From: Roseovarius nitratireducens
GTDB lineage: Bacteria > Pseudomonadota > Alphaproteobacteria > Rhodobacterales > Rhodobacteraceae
Reading direction: 5' to 3'
DNA length: 64,000 bases
Assembly (NCBI RefSeq): GCF_002925845.1
Contig: NZ_PDNI01000077.1
Location: 50,826 to 114,825 of the forward strand
Shown here: in pieces, positions 26,021 to 34,750 of the stretch
How positions within the stretch are numbered: position 1 is the first letter of the stretch
Layout of the letters: each line of letters begins with the position of its first letter
Made by a program: the position numbers and the translations under genes
The notes under the pieces: model-generated
Seen by the model: the letters and a program-made list of their open reading frames with translations, nothing else
Told to the model about the DNA's origin: nothing
Database searches by the model: none

Positions 26021-27231
26021 TGGACCCGAGACGCAATCCATTCGTCCCCAGTGCTGGCGTTCGCCCGCCTGAATTCGCGGGACGCGAGCACCTCGTAGAG
26101 CAGACCTCGATAGCCTTCGACCGCATCAAGACAGGGCTTCACGCGAACTCGATGTTTCTGCTCGGACTGCGCGGCGTTGGCAAGACGGTGCTGCTCAACG
26201 CGCTTCACGAGGATGCGAGGGCCAAGGGATTCGAGACCATCAAGCTGGAAGTTCCGGACGACTCGGGCGGACATCTGGTGAAGGGCCTCGTGCCGGGCCT
26301 GTCGGTCATCCTGCGCCGCCTGGACCGCATCGCGAACATGGAACAAAAACTGGGCCTTGCGACCGCAGCCCTGCGAAATTTCGCGGCGATTTTCAGGATC
26401 GAGTACGAAGGATTCGGCATCGGCGCGACGCCTGCGACACCGGACGCAGGCAGCGGCGATCTGGAAGCCGACCTCCCCGAGTTGCTGCGGCTGGTGGCCG
26501 AGGCGGCGGCGGCCCGCAACAGCGCCATCGGAATTTTCATCGACGAAATCCAGTATCTTTCGAAAGCCGAACTGTCCGCGCTTGCACGTGCCTTGCACGA
26601 GGCGGCGCAATCGGGCTTCCGGCTGATCGTGATCGGTGCTGGTCTGCCGCAGATCGCAGCGCTTGTGGGCGACGCGAAATCCTATGCCGAGCGGCTGTTA
26701 CTGTTTCCCGAGGTCGGCCCGCTGAACGAAGACGCCGCACGTCGGGCGCTGCGCGAGCCGATAGAACGCTCCGGGGCGAGAATAGACGACAACGCGCTTC
26801 AAATGATCATTCAAGAGACACAAGGCTATGCCTATTTTCTCCAGACTTGGGGAAAGTTCGCCTGGGATGAAGCGAATGACGACAGGATAACGGAATCGGA
26901 CCTGACCGACGCAGCCCCCGCAATTCTTACCCACCTTGACATGAATTTCTTCCGCGTGCGCTTTGACAGATGTTCGGAACTGGAACAGCAATATCTGCGA
27001 GCGATGGCCGAACTCGGTCAGGGCCCGCACCGAACGGGAGATATCGCAAATGCGCTCGGCACGACAAGCAGCCAGGTTGCCGCGACGCGTAGCAAGCTTA
27101 TCAAGGCAGGGATGATATATTCCCAAAGGCATGGGGAGACTGCGTTCACGGTTCCTCTCTTTGACCGGTTCATGCTGCGGGCGATGCCGCGTCTCGTGCC
27201 GTATTCGGCGAGAAAAGGGACAAGAAAATGA
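26020..27231 (+). CDS. Orphan AAA+ ATPase, ORC/CDC6-like (ATP-binding protein)
   Basis: A 403-residue P-loop ATPase with Walker A GLRGVGKT at 49-56, Walker B IFIDE at 172-176 and a C-terminal winged-helix-like region (about 330-395) containing TGDIANALGTTSSQVAATRS. The N-terminus (NPFVPSAGVRPPEFAGRE) matches a widespread bacterial family of unknown function related to archaeal Orc1/Cdc6 and STAND ATPases. Start follows a large palindrome without an obvious ribosome site. Its stop overlaps the polA start by 4 bases. Base composition looks less GC-rich than its neighbours. It may bind DNA or be part of a stress or defence function; this is not shown. Confidence 0.8.
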   Translation: MDPRRNPFVPSAGVRPPEFAGREHLVEQTSIAFDRIKTGLHANSMFLLGLRGVGKTVLLNALHEDARAKGFETIKLEVPDDSGGHLVKGLVPGLSVILRRLDRIANMEQKLGLATAALRNFAAIFRIEYEGFGIGATPATPDAGSGDLEADLPELLRLVAEAAAARNSAIGIFIDEIQYLSKAELSALARALHEAAQSGFRLIVIGAGLPQIAALVGDAKSYAERLLLFPEVGPLNEDAARRALREPIERSGARIDDNALQMIIQETQGYAYFLQTWGKFAWDEANDDRITESDLTDAAPAILTHLDMNFFRVRFDRCSELEQQYLRAMAELGQGPHRTGDIANALGTTSSQVAATRSKLIKAGMIYSQRHGETAFTVPLFDRFMLRAMPRLVPYSARKGTRK

Positions 27232-30032
27232 GTTTTGGCAAAGGCTGTCACCTGCACCTGATCGACGGGTCGTCCTTTATCTTTCGCGCGTATCACGCGC
27301 TGCCGCCGCTGACGCGCAAGTCCGACGGGCTGCCGATCGGGGCAGTGGCGGGGTTTTGCAACATGCTGCAACGCTATGTGGAGGGCAATCACGGCCCAGA
27401 CGCGCCCACCCATGTGGCGGTGATCTTCGACAAGGGCAGCCACACCTTTCGCAACGATCTCTATGATGCGTACAAGGCCAACCGCGAGGAGATGCCCGAG
27501 GACCTGCGCCCGCAGATCCCGCTGACGCGCGATGCAACGCGCGCGTTCAACATCGCCTGCGAGGAGATCGAGGGATTTGAGGCCGACGACATCATCGCGA
27601 CGCTGGCCTGCAAGGCGCGCGACTTGGGCGGGCGGGTGACGATCATCAGTTCCGACAAGGACCTGATGCAGCTTGTCGGCGGCGGCGTGGAAATGCTGGA
27701 TGCCATGAAGAACCGGCGCATCGACGTGGACGGCGTGCGCGAGAAATTCGGGGTGGACCCGGAGCGCGTGGTCGATGTGCAGGCGCTGGCGGGTGACAGC
27801 GTGGACAACATCCCCGGCGCGCCCGGCATCGGCATCAAGACCGCCGCGCTGCTGATCAACGAGTTCGGCTCGCTGGAGGAATTGCTGGAGCGCGCCGGTG
27901 AGATCAAGCAGCCCAAGCGGCGCGAGACGCTGATCGACAAGCGCGAGCAGATCGAGATGTCGAAGCAGCTGGTGCAGCTCGACTGCGACACGCCGCTGGA
28001 GTTCACGCTCGACGACCTGGAGGTGCGCGACCCCGATCCCGAGACGCTGCTGGCGTTTCTGGCGGAGATGGAGTTTCGCACCCTGTCGAAGCGCATCGCC
28101 GAGGCGCTGGGCCGGGAGGCGCCGGTGATTCCAGAGCCTGCTGCGCCAAAGACGGCAGAGGATGCGACAAGGGCGCCCGAATGGCCCGCAATAGAGCCCG
28201 ATGCCTACGAGCATATCAGCGACATGGACGCGCTCGGGCGGTGGATCGAGGCGATCCGGGCACAGGGCTACGTGGCGCTGGATACCGAGACCACGTCGCT
28301 CAACGAGATGCAGGCCGATCTGGTGGGCGTATCGCTGGCCACCGCGCCGGGGCGCGCCTGTTACATCCCGCTGGCGCACAAGGGGGGGGCGGCGGACGAT
28401 CTGTTCGGCTCGGAGGACCTGGCCGAGGGGCAGGTGCCGATGGCCGACGCGCTCGCCGCGCTGAAGCCGGTGCTGGAGGACGACGCGATCCTCAAGATCG
28501 GGCAGAACATGAAGTACGATGCCAAGATCCTCGCGGGTCACGGCATCACGGTGGCCCCCATCGACGACACGATGCTGATGTCCTACGCGCTGCACGCGGG
28601 CGAGCACGGGCACGGGATGGACACGCTCAGCGAACGCTACCTGAGCCACGAGCCGATCCCGATCAAGGCGCTGCTGGGCTCGGGCAAATCCGCGATCACC
28701 TTTGACCGGGTTCCGGTCGAGGAGGCGGTGAAATACGCCGCCGAGGATGCCGATATCACGCTGCGGCTGTGGCTGACCTTCAAACCGCAATTGCACCGCG
28801 CGCGCGTCACCACCGTGTACGAGACGCTGGAGCGGCCGCTGGTGCCGGTGCTGGCAGAGATGGAGCGGCACGGCGTCAAGGTGGACCGCGACACGCTGCG
28901 CGCCATGTCGGGCAAGTTCGCGCAGAAGATGGGGGAACTGGAAGCGGAGATACACGCGCTTGCGGGGCGATCCTTCAACGTCGGAAGCCCCAAGCAACTG
29001 GGTGAGATCCTGTTCGACGAGATGGGGCTGGAGGGCGGGAAAAAGGGCAAGACCGGGGCCTATGCCACCGGCGCGGACGTGCTGGAGGATTTGGCGACCG
29101 AGCACGAGCTGCCGGCGCGCGTGCTCGACTGGCGGCAGCTATCGAAGCTCAAATCGACCTACACCGATGCGCTTCAGGATCATATCGACCCGCAGACGGG
29201 GCGCGTGCACACCTCCTATGTGCAGACCGGGGCCAACACGGGGCGGCTCGCCTCGACCGATCCGAACCTGCAGAACATCCCGGTGCGCAGCGAGGAAGGC
29301 CGCCGCATCCGCGAGGCGTTTGTTGCAGAAGAGGGCAACCTGCTGGTCAGCCTGGATTATTCCCAGATCGAGCTGCGCATCCTTGCCCATGTGGCCGGGA
29401 TCGACACGCTGAAACAGGCGTTCCGCGAGGGGCACGACATCCACGCCATGACGGCAAGCGAGATGTTCGGCGTGCCGATGGACGAGATGACGCCCGAGGT
29501 GCGGCGGCAGGCCAAGGCGATCAATTTCGGGGTGATCTACGGCATTTCCGGCTTTGGCCTCGCGCGCAACCTGCGTATTCCGCGCTCCGAGGCGCAGGGC
29601 TTTATCGACCGCTACTTCGAGCGCTTCCCGGGCATCAGGGATTACATGGATGAAACCGTATCCTTTGCCAAGGAACACGGGTTTGTTCAGACGCTGTTCG
29701 GGCGCAAGATTCACACGCCCGAGATCGGGGCGCGCGGCCCGCGCGCGGGATTTGCCCGCCGCGCCGCGATCAACGCGCCGATACAGGGCACGGCGGCGGA
29801 CATCATCCGCCGAGCGATGATCCGGATGCCCGACGCGATCCGTGATCTGCCCTGCAAGATGCTCTTGCAGGTGCACGACGAATTGATCTTCGAAGTGGCG
29901 GAGGATGACGTTGACCGCCTGATCGGGGTGGCGCGCGAGGTCATGCAGGGCGCCGCCGACCCGGCGGTGCATCTCGACGTGCCGGTGGTGGTGGACGCGG
30001 GACAAGGCGGAAACTGGGCCGAGGCGCATTGA
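27228..30032 (+). CDS. polA: DNA polymerase I
   Basis: A 934-residue polymerase with all three domains: the N-terminal 5'-3' exonuclease, a 3'-5' proofreading domain that retains the catalytic LDTET near 350-354, and the polymerase with motif A LDYSQIELR (D710), motif B QAKAINFGVIYG (about 758-769) and motif C LQVHDELIFE (about 880-889). It fills gaps and removes primers in replication and repair. The ATG overlaps the stop of the ATPase gene by 4 bases, so its translation may be coupled to that gene. Confidence 0.97.
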   Translation: MSFGKGCHLHLIDGSSFIFRAYHALPPLTRKSDGLPIGAVAGFCNMLQRYVEGNHGPDAPTHVAVIFDKGSHTFRNDLYDAYKANREEMPEDLRPQIPLTRDATRAFNIACEEIEGFEADDIIATLACKARDLGGRVTIISSDKDLMQLVGGGVEMLDAMKNRRIDVDGVREKFGVDPERVVDVQALAGDSVDNIPGAPGIGIKTAALLINEFGSLEELLERAGEIKQPKRRETLIDKREQIEMSKQLVQLDCDTPLEFTLDDLEVRDPDPETLLAFLAEMEFRTLSKRIAEALGREAPVIPEPAAPKTAEDATRAPEWPAIEPDAYEHISDMDALGRWIEAIRAQGYVALDTETTSLNEMQADLVGVSLATAPGRACYIPLAHKGGAADDLFGSEDLAEGQVPMADALAALKPVLEDDAILKIGQNMKYDAKILAGHGITVAPIDDTMLMSYALHAGEHGHGMDTLSERYLSHEPIPIKALLGSGKSAITFDRVPVEEAVKYAAEDADITLRLWLTFKPQLHRARVTTVYETLERPLVPVLAEMERHGVKVDRDTLRAMSGKFAQKMGELEAEIHALAGRSFNVGSPKQLGEILFDEMGLEGGKKGKTGAYATGADVLEDLATEHELPARVLDWRQLSKLKSTYTDALQDHIDPQTGRVHTSYVQTGANTGRLASTDPNLQNIPVRSEEGRRIREAFVAEEGNLLVSLDYSQIELRILAHVAGIDTLKQAFREGHDIHAMTASEMFGVPMDEMTPEVRRQAKAINFGVIYGISGFGLARNLRIPRSEAQGFIDRYFERFPGIRDYMDETVSFAKEHGFVQTLFGRKIHTPEIGARGPRAGFARRAAINAPIQGTAADIIRRAMIRMPDAIRDLPCKMLLQVHDELIFEVAEDDVDRLIGVAREVMQGAADPAVHLDVPVVVDAGQGGNWAEAH

Positions 30033-30266
30033 AGGATTGAACCGCGACGGGATCTTGTCCCCGTTTGGGATCAGAAGCGGCCCGCGGTCGCATGTGGCCC
30101 CGGCCCGTGTGAATACGCCGGCGGTTCGATGGGAACCCGCGCGTCCTTAACAATAGCTTTCCGCCACGCGCGGTCGCGACAGCGAATTTCAACCCGGGTT
30201 CCCGAAAACGGGCCGCGTTTCAACCGGTGTCGCGTTACCGCGCATGCCAAGAACGCAGGAGCTGCC
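30033..30266. other. Intergenic region between polA and the spike cassette
   Basis: No gene is seen in these 234 bases. A weak terminator-like hairpin (ACGGG/CCCGT, 30047-30064, followed by TTT) is close to the polA stop. Further on, TTTCAACC occurs twice (about 30186 and 30218), framing a CCCG-AAAA-CGGG hairpin, which could be regulatory for the spike genes. Confidence 0.4.
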
Positions 30267-30530
30267 ATGAACCCGTTTGCCAACCGTTCCCTGTCGCTGT
30301 CAGGCCCGGCCACCGACGCCCTGCCGGTGGTGCCGGACGATACCGTCGACCTGCCGCACGTGGCGGTCGGTCTCTATACCGAAACCGGCGGCGCGATCAG
30401 TATCGTGACCGTGAGCGGCGAGACGCGCACCGTCACGGTCGCCGATTTCTCTATCCTGCCCGTGGGCGTGCGCCGGGTGAACGCCAGCGGCACCACCGCC
30501 AGCGGTATCCACGCCCTGGTCGTTGCATGA
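30267..30530 (+). CDS. GTA-type head spike base protein (RCAP_Rcc01079 family)
   Basis: An 87-residue protein resembling the small spike-base family named after R. capsulatus Rcc01079 (GhsA-type). The pattern is a start with SGPATDALPVVPDDTVDLP, then a beta-rich middle with LYTETGGAISIVTVSGE, and an end with ILPVGVRRVNASGTTASGI. AGGAG precedes the ATG. In R. capsulatus such proteins build head spikes of the gene transfer agent that contact recipient capsule. No other GTA structural genes are in this window, so this is a satellite locus. Family recognition is from memory of the consensus. Confidence 0.75.
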   Translation: MNPFANRSLSLSGPATDALPVVPDDTVDLPHVAVGLYTETGGAISIVTVSGETRTVTVADFSILPVGVRRVNASGTTASGIHALVVA

Positions 30531-31312
30531 AGACCGTCACCGATATCAGCGTGACCAGCGCCCGCCGGGTGTATCGGGCCTTCAGCCCGGCGCAGCTCTT
30601 CGCAAGCTCCGAGGACGGCGCGTGGTATGATCCGGGCGACCTCGGCTCGCTTTTCCAGGACGCGGTGGGAACCGTGCCGGTCACGGCACCGGGCGATCCG
30701 GTGGGCTATATGGGCGACAAGTCGGGCAACGGATACCATGCCACGCAGGCAACCGCCGCCGCGCGGCCCGTCCTGCAACAGGACGCGGGGGGGCGGTATT
30801 ATCTCGATTTCGACGGGGTGGACGATTTCCTCAGCGCTGGCGACGTGCTCGATCTTGGCGCCAGTGACCGCACCGCCGCGTTCGGCGTGCAGGTGCCGGA
30901 CACCGGCACGACGGCCTTTCTGAGCAAGAGGGGGTTCGGCGCGAGCGCCCCGGGCTGGGGGGTGCGGTCAGCCCAACAGCGGCTTCAGATCGAATACGAT
31001 GACGGCGTATCGCTGGTTGTCGCATCCATAGGGGATGCCGCGGGCCTTGCGGATCGTGCCGTTCACATTGCGGAAATCGAGTTCGGGACCGAGGCGCGGA
31101 GCTATCGCAACGGGGTGCTGTCGGCGGCGCGGGCCGATCTGGCCGGTCACGGCGACAGCACCGGCGCGCGAAACTTCCAGATCGGTGGCCAGGCCCCCTT
31201 CTATGCCGAGATGCGCCTTTATGGTGCCCTTGTGCGGGAGCGGATTCTGACGAGCGGAGACCGGCGGCATGTGCTGGCTTACCTCGCGACCAAGGCGGGA
31301 GTCGCGCTTTGA
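30527..31312 (+). CDS. LamG/concanavalin-A-like lectin domain protein, putative spike tip
   Basis: A 261-residue protein with no signal peptide. Residues about 55-250 look like a LamG/concanavalin-A-type beta-sandwich: DKSGNGYHATQ, YLDFDGVDDFL and a C-terminal FYAEMRLYGAL, as in carbohydrate-binding jelly-roll domains. The ATG overlaps the spike-base stop by 4 bases (ATGA), implying co-translation and probably a physical complex. A glycan-binding spike or tail tip is the best inference. It ends 7 bases from the convergent modC stop. Confidence 0.72.
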   Translation: MKTVTDISVTSARRVYRAFSPAQLFASSEDGAWYDPGDLGSLFQDAVGTVPVTAPGDPVGYMGDKSGNGYHATQATAAARPVLQQDAGGRYYLDFDGVDDFLSAGDVLDLGASDRTAAFGVQVPDTGTTAFLSKRGFGASAPGWGVRSAQQRLQIEYDDGVSLVVASIGDAAGLADRAVHIAEIEFGTEARSYRNGVLSAARADLAGHGDSTGARNFQIGGQAPFYAEMRLYGALVRERILTSGDRRHVLAYLATKAGVAL

Positions 31313-31319
31313 CACCGGG

Positions 31320-32429
31320 TCATGCTTCGGCCCGGTTATCGCGGGGCAGTGCCTGACGATCGAAGGAGACAGCCTTGATCAACGCGACAACTGGCTGCCC
31401 CTCGCCCAGCCCGAGATCCGCGACGGCCGCGCGGGTGACCCGCGCGCGCAGGTGTTGGCCGCCCACATCCAGAAGGACCTCGGCAAATGCGGTTGCCGCC
31501 TCCGGCTCGATGCTCAGGACGCGCGCGTCAAGCGCGTTGCGGATGCTCAGGCCCTCGGGGCGGGTCAGCGCCAGGGAAACGTCGCGCGCCCGCACCCGGA
31601 GCCGGACCTCTTGTCCCGGAGCAAGCGCGATCTGCGGAACCTCGAGCCGGGCGGAGCCGATATCGACGCGGCTCAGATGCAGGGCCATGTCCTGCGCGGC
31701 GATCCGTCCGGTCAGCATCACACCCGCCTCGAATCGGCCCTGAACACTCGAAAGATCGAGCCGCTCGAGCGTCTCGGCCACACCTCCGGTCGCCGCGATG
31801 CGCCCCTCGGCGAGTGCCACGATGCGATCGCAAAGCTGTGTCACCTCTTCCAGCGCGTGGGTGACATAGATGACGGGGAGGCCGAAGGCGTTCGGCAGAC
31901 GCCCGATATAGGGCATGATCTCGCCCTTGCGGCGCGTGTCGAGCGCGGCGAGAGGCTCATCCATGAGCAAGAGCCGCGGCCGCGCCAGAAGCGTCCGGCC
32001 GATGGCCACGCGCTGTTTTTCTCCTCCGGAGAGCTGGTTTACGCGGCGCTCGAACAAGGGTGCGAGATCGAGGACATCGACGACGTCATCAAAGGAATAC
32101 CGGGCAGCGACGTCCGCGGCGCGCCTGTGCGCGTAATCCAGGTTGCCGCGCGCGGTCAGGTGCGGAAATAACCGCGCATCCTGAAAGACATAGCCCACGC
32201 CACGGCGATAGGGTGGCAGATAGGCGCGCTCGCCCAGCCAGACCTCGTCGCCGTAGGCAATCCGCCCCTTCGCGCCGCGCTCGAACCCCGCGATGACGCG
32301 CAAGAGGGTGGATTTGCCACAGCCCGAGGGACCGAACAGCGCCGTGATCCCGTGCCCGGGGAAAACATGCGCAACCTCCAGCGTGAACGCGGGGTAGCGG
32401 ACGCGCACATCGGTTGACAGATCGGTCAT
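31320..32429 (-). CDS. modC: Molybdate ABC transporter ATP-binding protein
   Basis: A 369-residue ABC ATPase with Walker A GPSGCGKST, signature LSGGEKQR, Walker B LLLMDEPLAALD and a C-terminal TOBE/MOP-like domain (about 290-355) typical of ModC. It energises molybdate import through ModB. The start at 32429 leaves 4 bases after the modB stop and follows GGTGAGG; an alternative at 32444 would overlap modB. Confidence 0.92.
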   Translation of the reverse strand: MTDLSTDVRVRYPAFTLEVAHVFPGHGITALFGPSGCGKSTLLRVIAGFERGAKGRIAYGDEVWLGERAYLPPYRRGVGYVFQDARLFPHLTARGNLDYAHRRAADVAARYSFDDVVDVLDLAPLFERRVNQLSGGEKQRVAIGRTLLARPRLLLMDEPLAALDTRRKGEIMPYIGRLPNAFGLPVIYVTHALEEVTQLCDRIVALAEGRIAATGGVAETLERLDLSSVQGRFEAGVMLTGRIAAQDMALHLSRVDIGSARLEVPQIALAPGQEVRLRVRARDVSLALTRPEGLSIRNALDARVLSIEPEAATAFAEVLLDVGGQHLRARVTRAAVADLGLGEGQPVVALIKAVSFDRQALPRDNRAEA

Positions 32430-32433
32430 GGCC

Positions 32434-33111
32434 TCACCCGACATGGACAGGAAAGCGGCGGTTCAGGCTATAGACCGCGAGCAGGACGGAGAACGAGAAC
32501 ACCAGCAGGATTGCCGCGAGGCTGTGGGCGGCGGCGTAGTTGATCGTTTCGACTTCTTCGTAGATCTGGATCGAGACGACCTTGGTCCTGCCGGGGATGT
32601 TGCCACCGACCATCAGAACCACGCCGAATTCGCCGATCGTGTGCGCAAAGGTCAGCACCGTCGCTGTCAGGTAGCCGCGTACCGCCATCGGCGCCGCCAC
32701 GCTGAAGAATGCGTCGCGCGGAGACGCCCGCAGCGAGGCCGCGGCCTCGAGCGGCGCGTGCCCGACCGCTTCGAACGCGCCCTGCAAGGGCTGCACCATG
32801 AAAGGCAGCGAATAGAGCGCCGAGGCAACGATCAGGCCCGTGAACGAAAAGGTCAGCGTAGACCCCGTCGCCGACAGCCACAGGCCGCCAAGGACGGACT
32901 CCGGGCTGAGAAACACCAGCAGGTAGAAGCCCAGCACCGTGGGTGGCAGCACGAGCGGAAGCGCAGTGACCGCTTCGACAACGGATTTCAGACGGGACCG
33001 GGTATGGGCCAGCCACCATGCGACCGGCGTGCCGACAAGCAGCAGCAGCAGCGTGGTAATCGCCGCAAGCCGGAACGTAAGCCAGAGGGGGCCGAGATCG
33101 GGCACATCCAT
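32434..33111 (-). CDS. modB: Molybdate ABC transporter permease
   Basis: A 225-residue permease with about five membrane segments and the ABC-coupling EAA loop EAAASLRASPRDAFF, plus the family block FAHTIGEFGVVLMVGGNIPG. It forms the inner-membrane channel for molybdate, paired with ModA and ModC in this operon. Its ATG lies one base after the modA stop. Confidence 0.95.
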   Translation of the reverse strand: MDVPDLGPLWLTFRLAAITTLLLLLVGTPVAWWLAHTRSRLKSVVEAVTALPLVLPPTVLGFYLLVFLSPESVLGGLWLSATGSTLTFSFTGLIVASALYSLPFMVQPLQGAFEAVGHAPLEAAASLRASPRDAFFSVAAPMAVRGYLTATVLTFAHTIGEFGVVLMVGGNIPGRTKVVSIQIYEEVETINYAAAHSLAAILLVFSFSVLLAVYSLNRRFPVHVG

Positions 33112-33112
33112 A

Positions 33113-33892
33113 TCAGCCGTCCGTGCCGTAGCCGAAGCGCTCGATCACCGCCGCGGCCCCGGGCGTGCGCAGGTAATCCAGAAACGCCTGCGCCGCCGCG
33201 TTGTCCGCGCCGTGGCGCAGCAACACGGCGTCCTGCCGGATCGGCGCGAACAGCTCCTGCGGCACGTCCCAGCGGCTGCCCTTGGTCCCGGCGCGCGGGC
33301 TCAGCACGGCGGAAAGCGCGACGAAGCCCAGTTCGGCGGCGCCGGTGGCGACCATCGAGTTGGTCTGACCAATATTCTGCCCCATGACGATCCTGGGTTG
33401 AAGCACCTCCCAGAGCCCGAGGGATTGCAAGGTCTCGCGCGCGGCGACGCCATAGGGGGCAAGATCCGGGTTGGCGATGGCCACAAAGCGCAGGTCGGGG
33501 TCTTTGAGTGCCGCGCGCCCATCCGCGCCGATGCGGTCGGGATCGGTACTCCACAGCGTCAGTCGCCCCACGGCATAGGTGAAATCCGTTCCCGCGACCG
33601 CTTTGCCGTCCTCAAGCAGGCGTGCGGGGGTGGCCGCGTCGGCGGACAGCAGCAGATCGAACGGCGCGCCGGCACCGATCTGGGCATAAAGCTTGCCAGT
33701 CGAGCCGATGGTCAGTTGCACGTCGTGTCCCGTAGTCTCGCGAAACGCGGGCAGGAGCGCCTCTGCCGTCTCGGCAAAGTTGGCGGCGACGGCTGCCAGC
33801 GCGCTGTCGGCACGCGCGGCAAGCGGACCCGCCAGCGATGTGGCGAAAACGAGCACGGCGAGCATCGCGCGGCGAGACAGGATCCGTGGCAT
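33113..33892 (-). CDS. modA: Molybdate-binding periplasmic protein
   Basis: A 259-residue binding protein with a signal peptide (twin arginine RR, hydrophobic core, cleavage likely after ARA near residue 28). The mature part shows the ModA blocks VAANFAETAEAL, GSTGKLYAQI and APFDLLLSAD. It captures molybdate in the periplasm for ModBC. The ATG at 33892 follows an AT-rich promoter region with an imperfect ModE-like box. Confidence 0.92.
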   Translation of the reverse strand: MPRILSRRAMLAVLVFATSLAGPLAARADSALAAVAANFAETAEALLPAFRETTGHDVQLTIGSTGKLYAQIGAGAPFDLLLSADAATPARLLEDGKAVAGTDFTYAVGRLTLWSTDPDRIGADGRAALKDPDLRFVAIANPDLAPYGVAARETLQSLGLWEVLQPRIVMGQNIGQTNSMVATGAAELGFVALSAVLSPRAGTKGSRWDVPQELFAPIRQDAVLLRHGADNAAAQAFLDYLRTPGAAAVIERFGYGTDG

Positions 33893-33905
33893 CGTGCGGT
33901 GGCTC

Positions 33906-33934
33906 CGATTGGATATATTCAACAAAACATATCG
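33906..33934. promoter_or_regulatory. Candidate ModE box upstream of modA
   Basis: GATATAT (33912-33918) and ACATATC (33927-33933) form an inverted repeat with one mismatch around an 8-base spacer, within CGATTGGATATATT...ACATATCG. This resembles the TATA-rich ModE operator and lies 14 bases upstream of the modA start, beside a modE gene. Confidence 0.55.
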
Positions 33935-33960
33935 CAAGCGTATTTCTGAACTGTCAATCG

Positions 33961-34332
33961 TTATTTTTCTCCGGGAATATCGCCGAGAAGCGATTGCAAC
34001 GCGGCAAGACGCGCGGCCCCACCCTCGGCCGCGTCGGTTTCGAAAGCACGGTAGAGCAACAGCACCTCTCTCCCGAGATCGGTCAGCACCGCGCCGCCAC
34101 CGCCGGGGCCGCCGCGTGTGCTCTCGACCAACGGACCACGAAACATTGCGTTCAGCGTACCGATCAACTCCCAGGCGCGCTTGTAGCTCATGCGCATCTC
34201 GCGGCCCGCGGCGGCGATTGACCCGCAGCGCTCGATCCGTTCCAGTAAATCCGCCTTGCCGGGCCCAATCATCTCGTCATCGCCAAAGACGATACGGATG
34301 CGCAAACGGGGCGGATGTTTCCGGGATGCCAT
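33961..34332 (-). CDS. modE: Single-domain ModE-type molybdenum-dependent regulator
   Basis: A 123-residue winged-helix protein: GPGKADLLERIERCGSIAAAG and MSYKRAWELI are the signature of the ModE N-terminal DNA-binding domain. The C-terminal MOP domains that bind molybdate in E. coli ModE are absent, so molybdate sensing must be indirect or through another protein. It lies 68 bases upstream of modA on the same strand. The same frame stays open a further 81 codons upstream, but without a ribosome site or recognisable domain. Confidence 0.85.
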   Translation of the reverse strand: MASRKHPPRLRIRIVFGDDEMIGPGKADLLERIERCGSIAAAGREMRMSYKRAWELIGTLNAMFRGPLVESTRGGPGGGGAVLTDLGREVLLLYRAFETDAAEGGAARLAALQSLLGDIPGEK

Positions 34333-34750
34333 ATCGGTAGCATCCTCCCTCGGGCGCGCGAATTCAAGCGGTTTGAACCAACACTGACGGGGGTTTTCGG
34401 CTGCGATGCCGTGCCACTGAAACGATCGCCTTGCCCGCAGAAACCGAATTGCCGCCTGGTATCCGGCGGCTGTCAGCGTGGTCGCCACGGGTGCGTGGCC
34501 CGCTCTTGCAGCCAACAGCGGCGGCGCTGGATCAAAGAGCGCGCGGCGAACGATCGCTGTCATATCAAGTATCAAATTACACTTTTCAGGAGAGTGCCCC
34601 GTATGTAACTATCTAATGAGTTGAGTTTCGCCTCGATGTCGGCCACTTTCAGACGAGCGCCTGGCCGGATGGCGAGTAGTGGAGCGCGGCAAGGCATTTC
34701 AATTCAACCATGACGGCATCACGTCCCGTGTCCGGGTTCTGGAGGAAAAC
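34333..34750. other. Intergenic region between modE and the polysaccharide cluster
   Basis: The 418 bases hold no gene I can support. The left 240 bases are GC-rich and open in more than one frame, suggesting decayed coding DNA. The right part (about 34555-34625) is AT-rich (for example around AAATTACACTTTTCAGG) and probably holds the promoter for the rightward polysaccharide cluster. GGAGGAAAAC precedes the first gene. Confidence 0.4.

Noticed and set aside
34333-34575. ModE start placed 81 codons upstream
   Set aside because: The region has no ribosome site at its ATG and no similarity to ModE; the start at 34332 begins the conserved domain.
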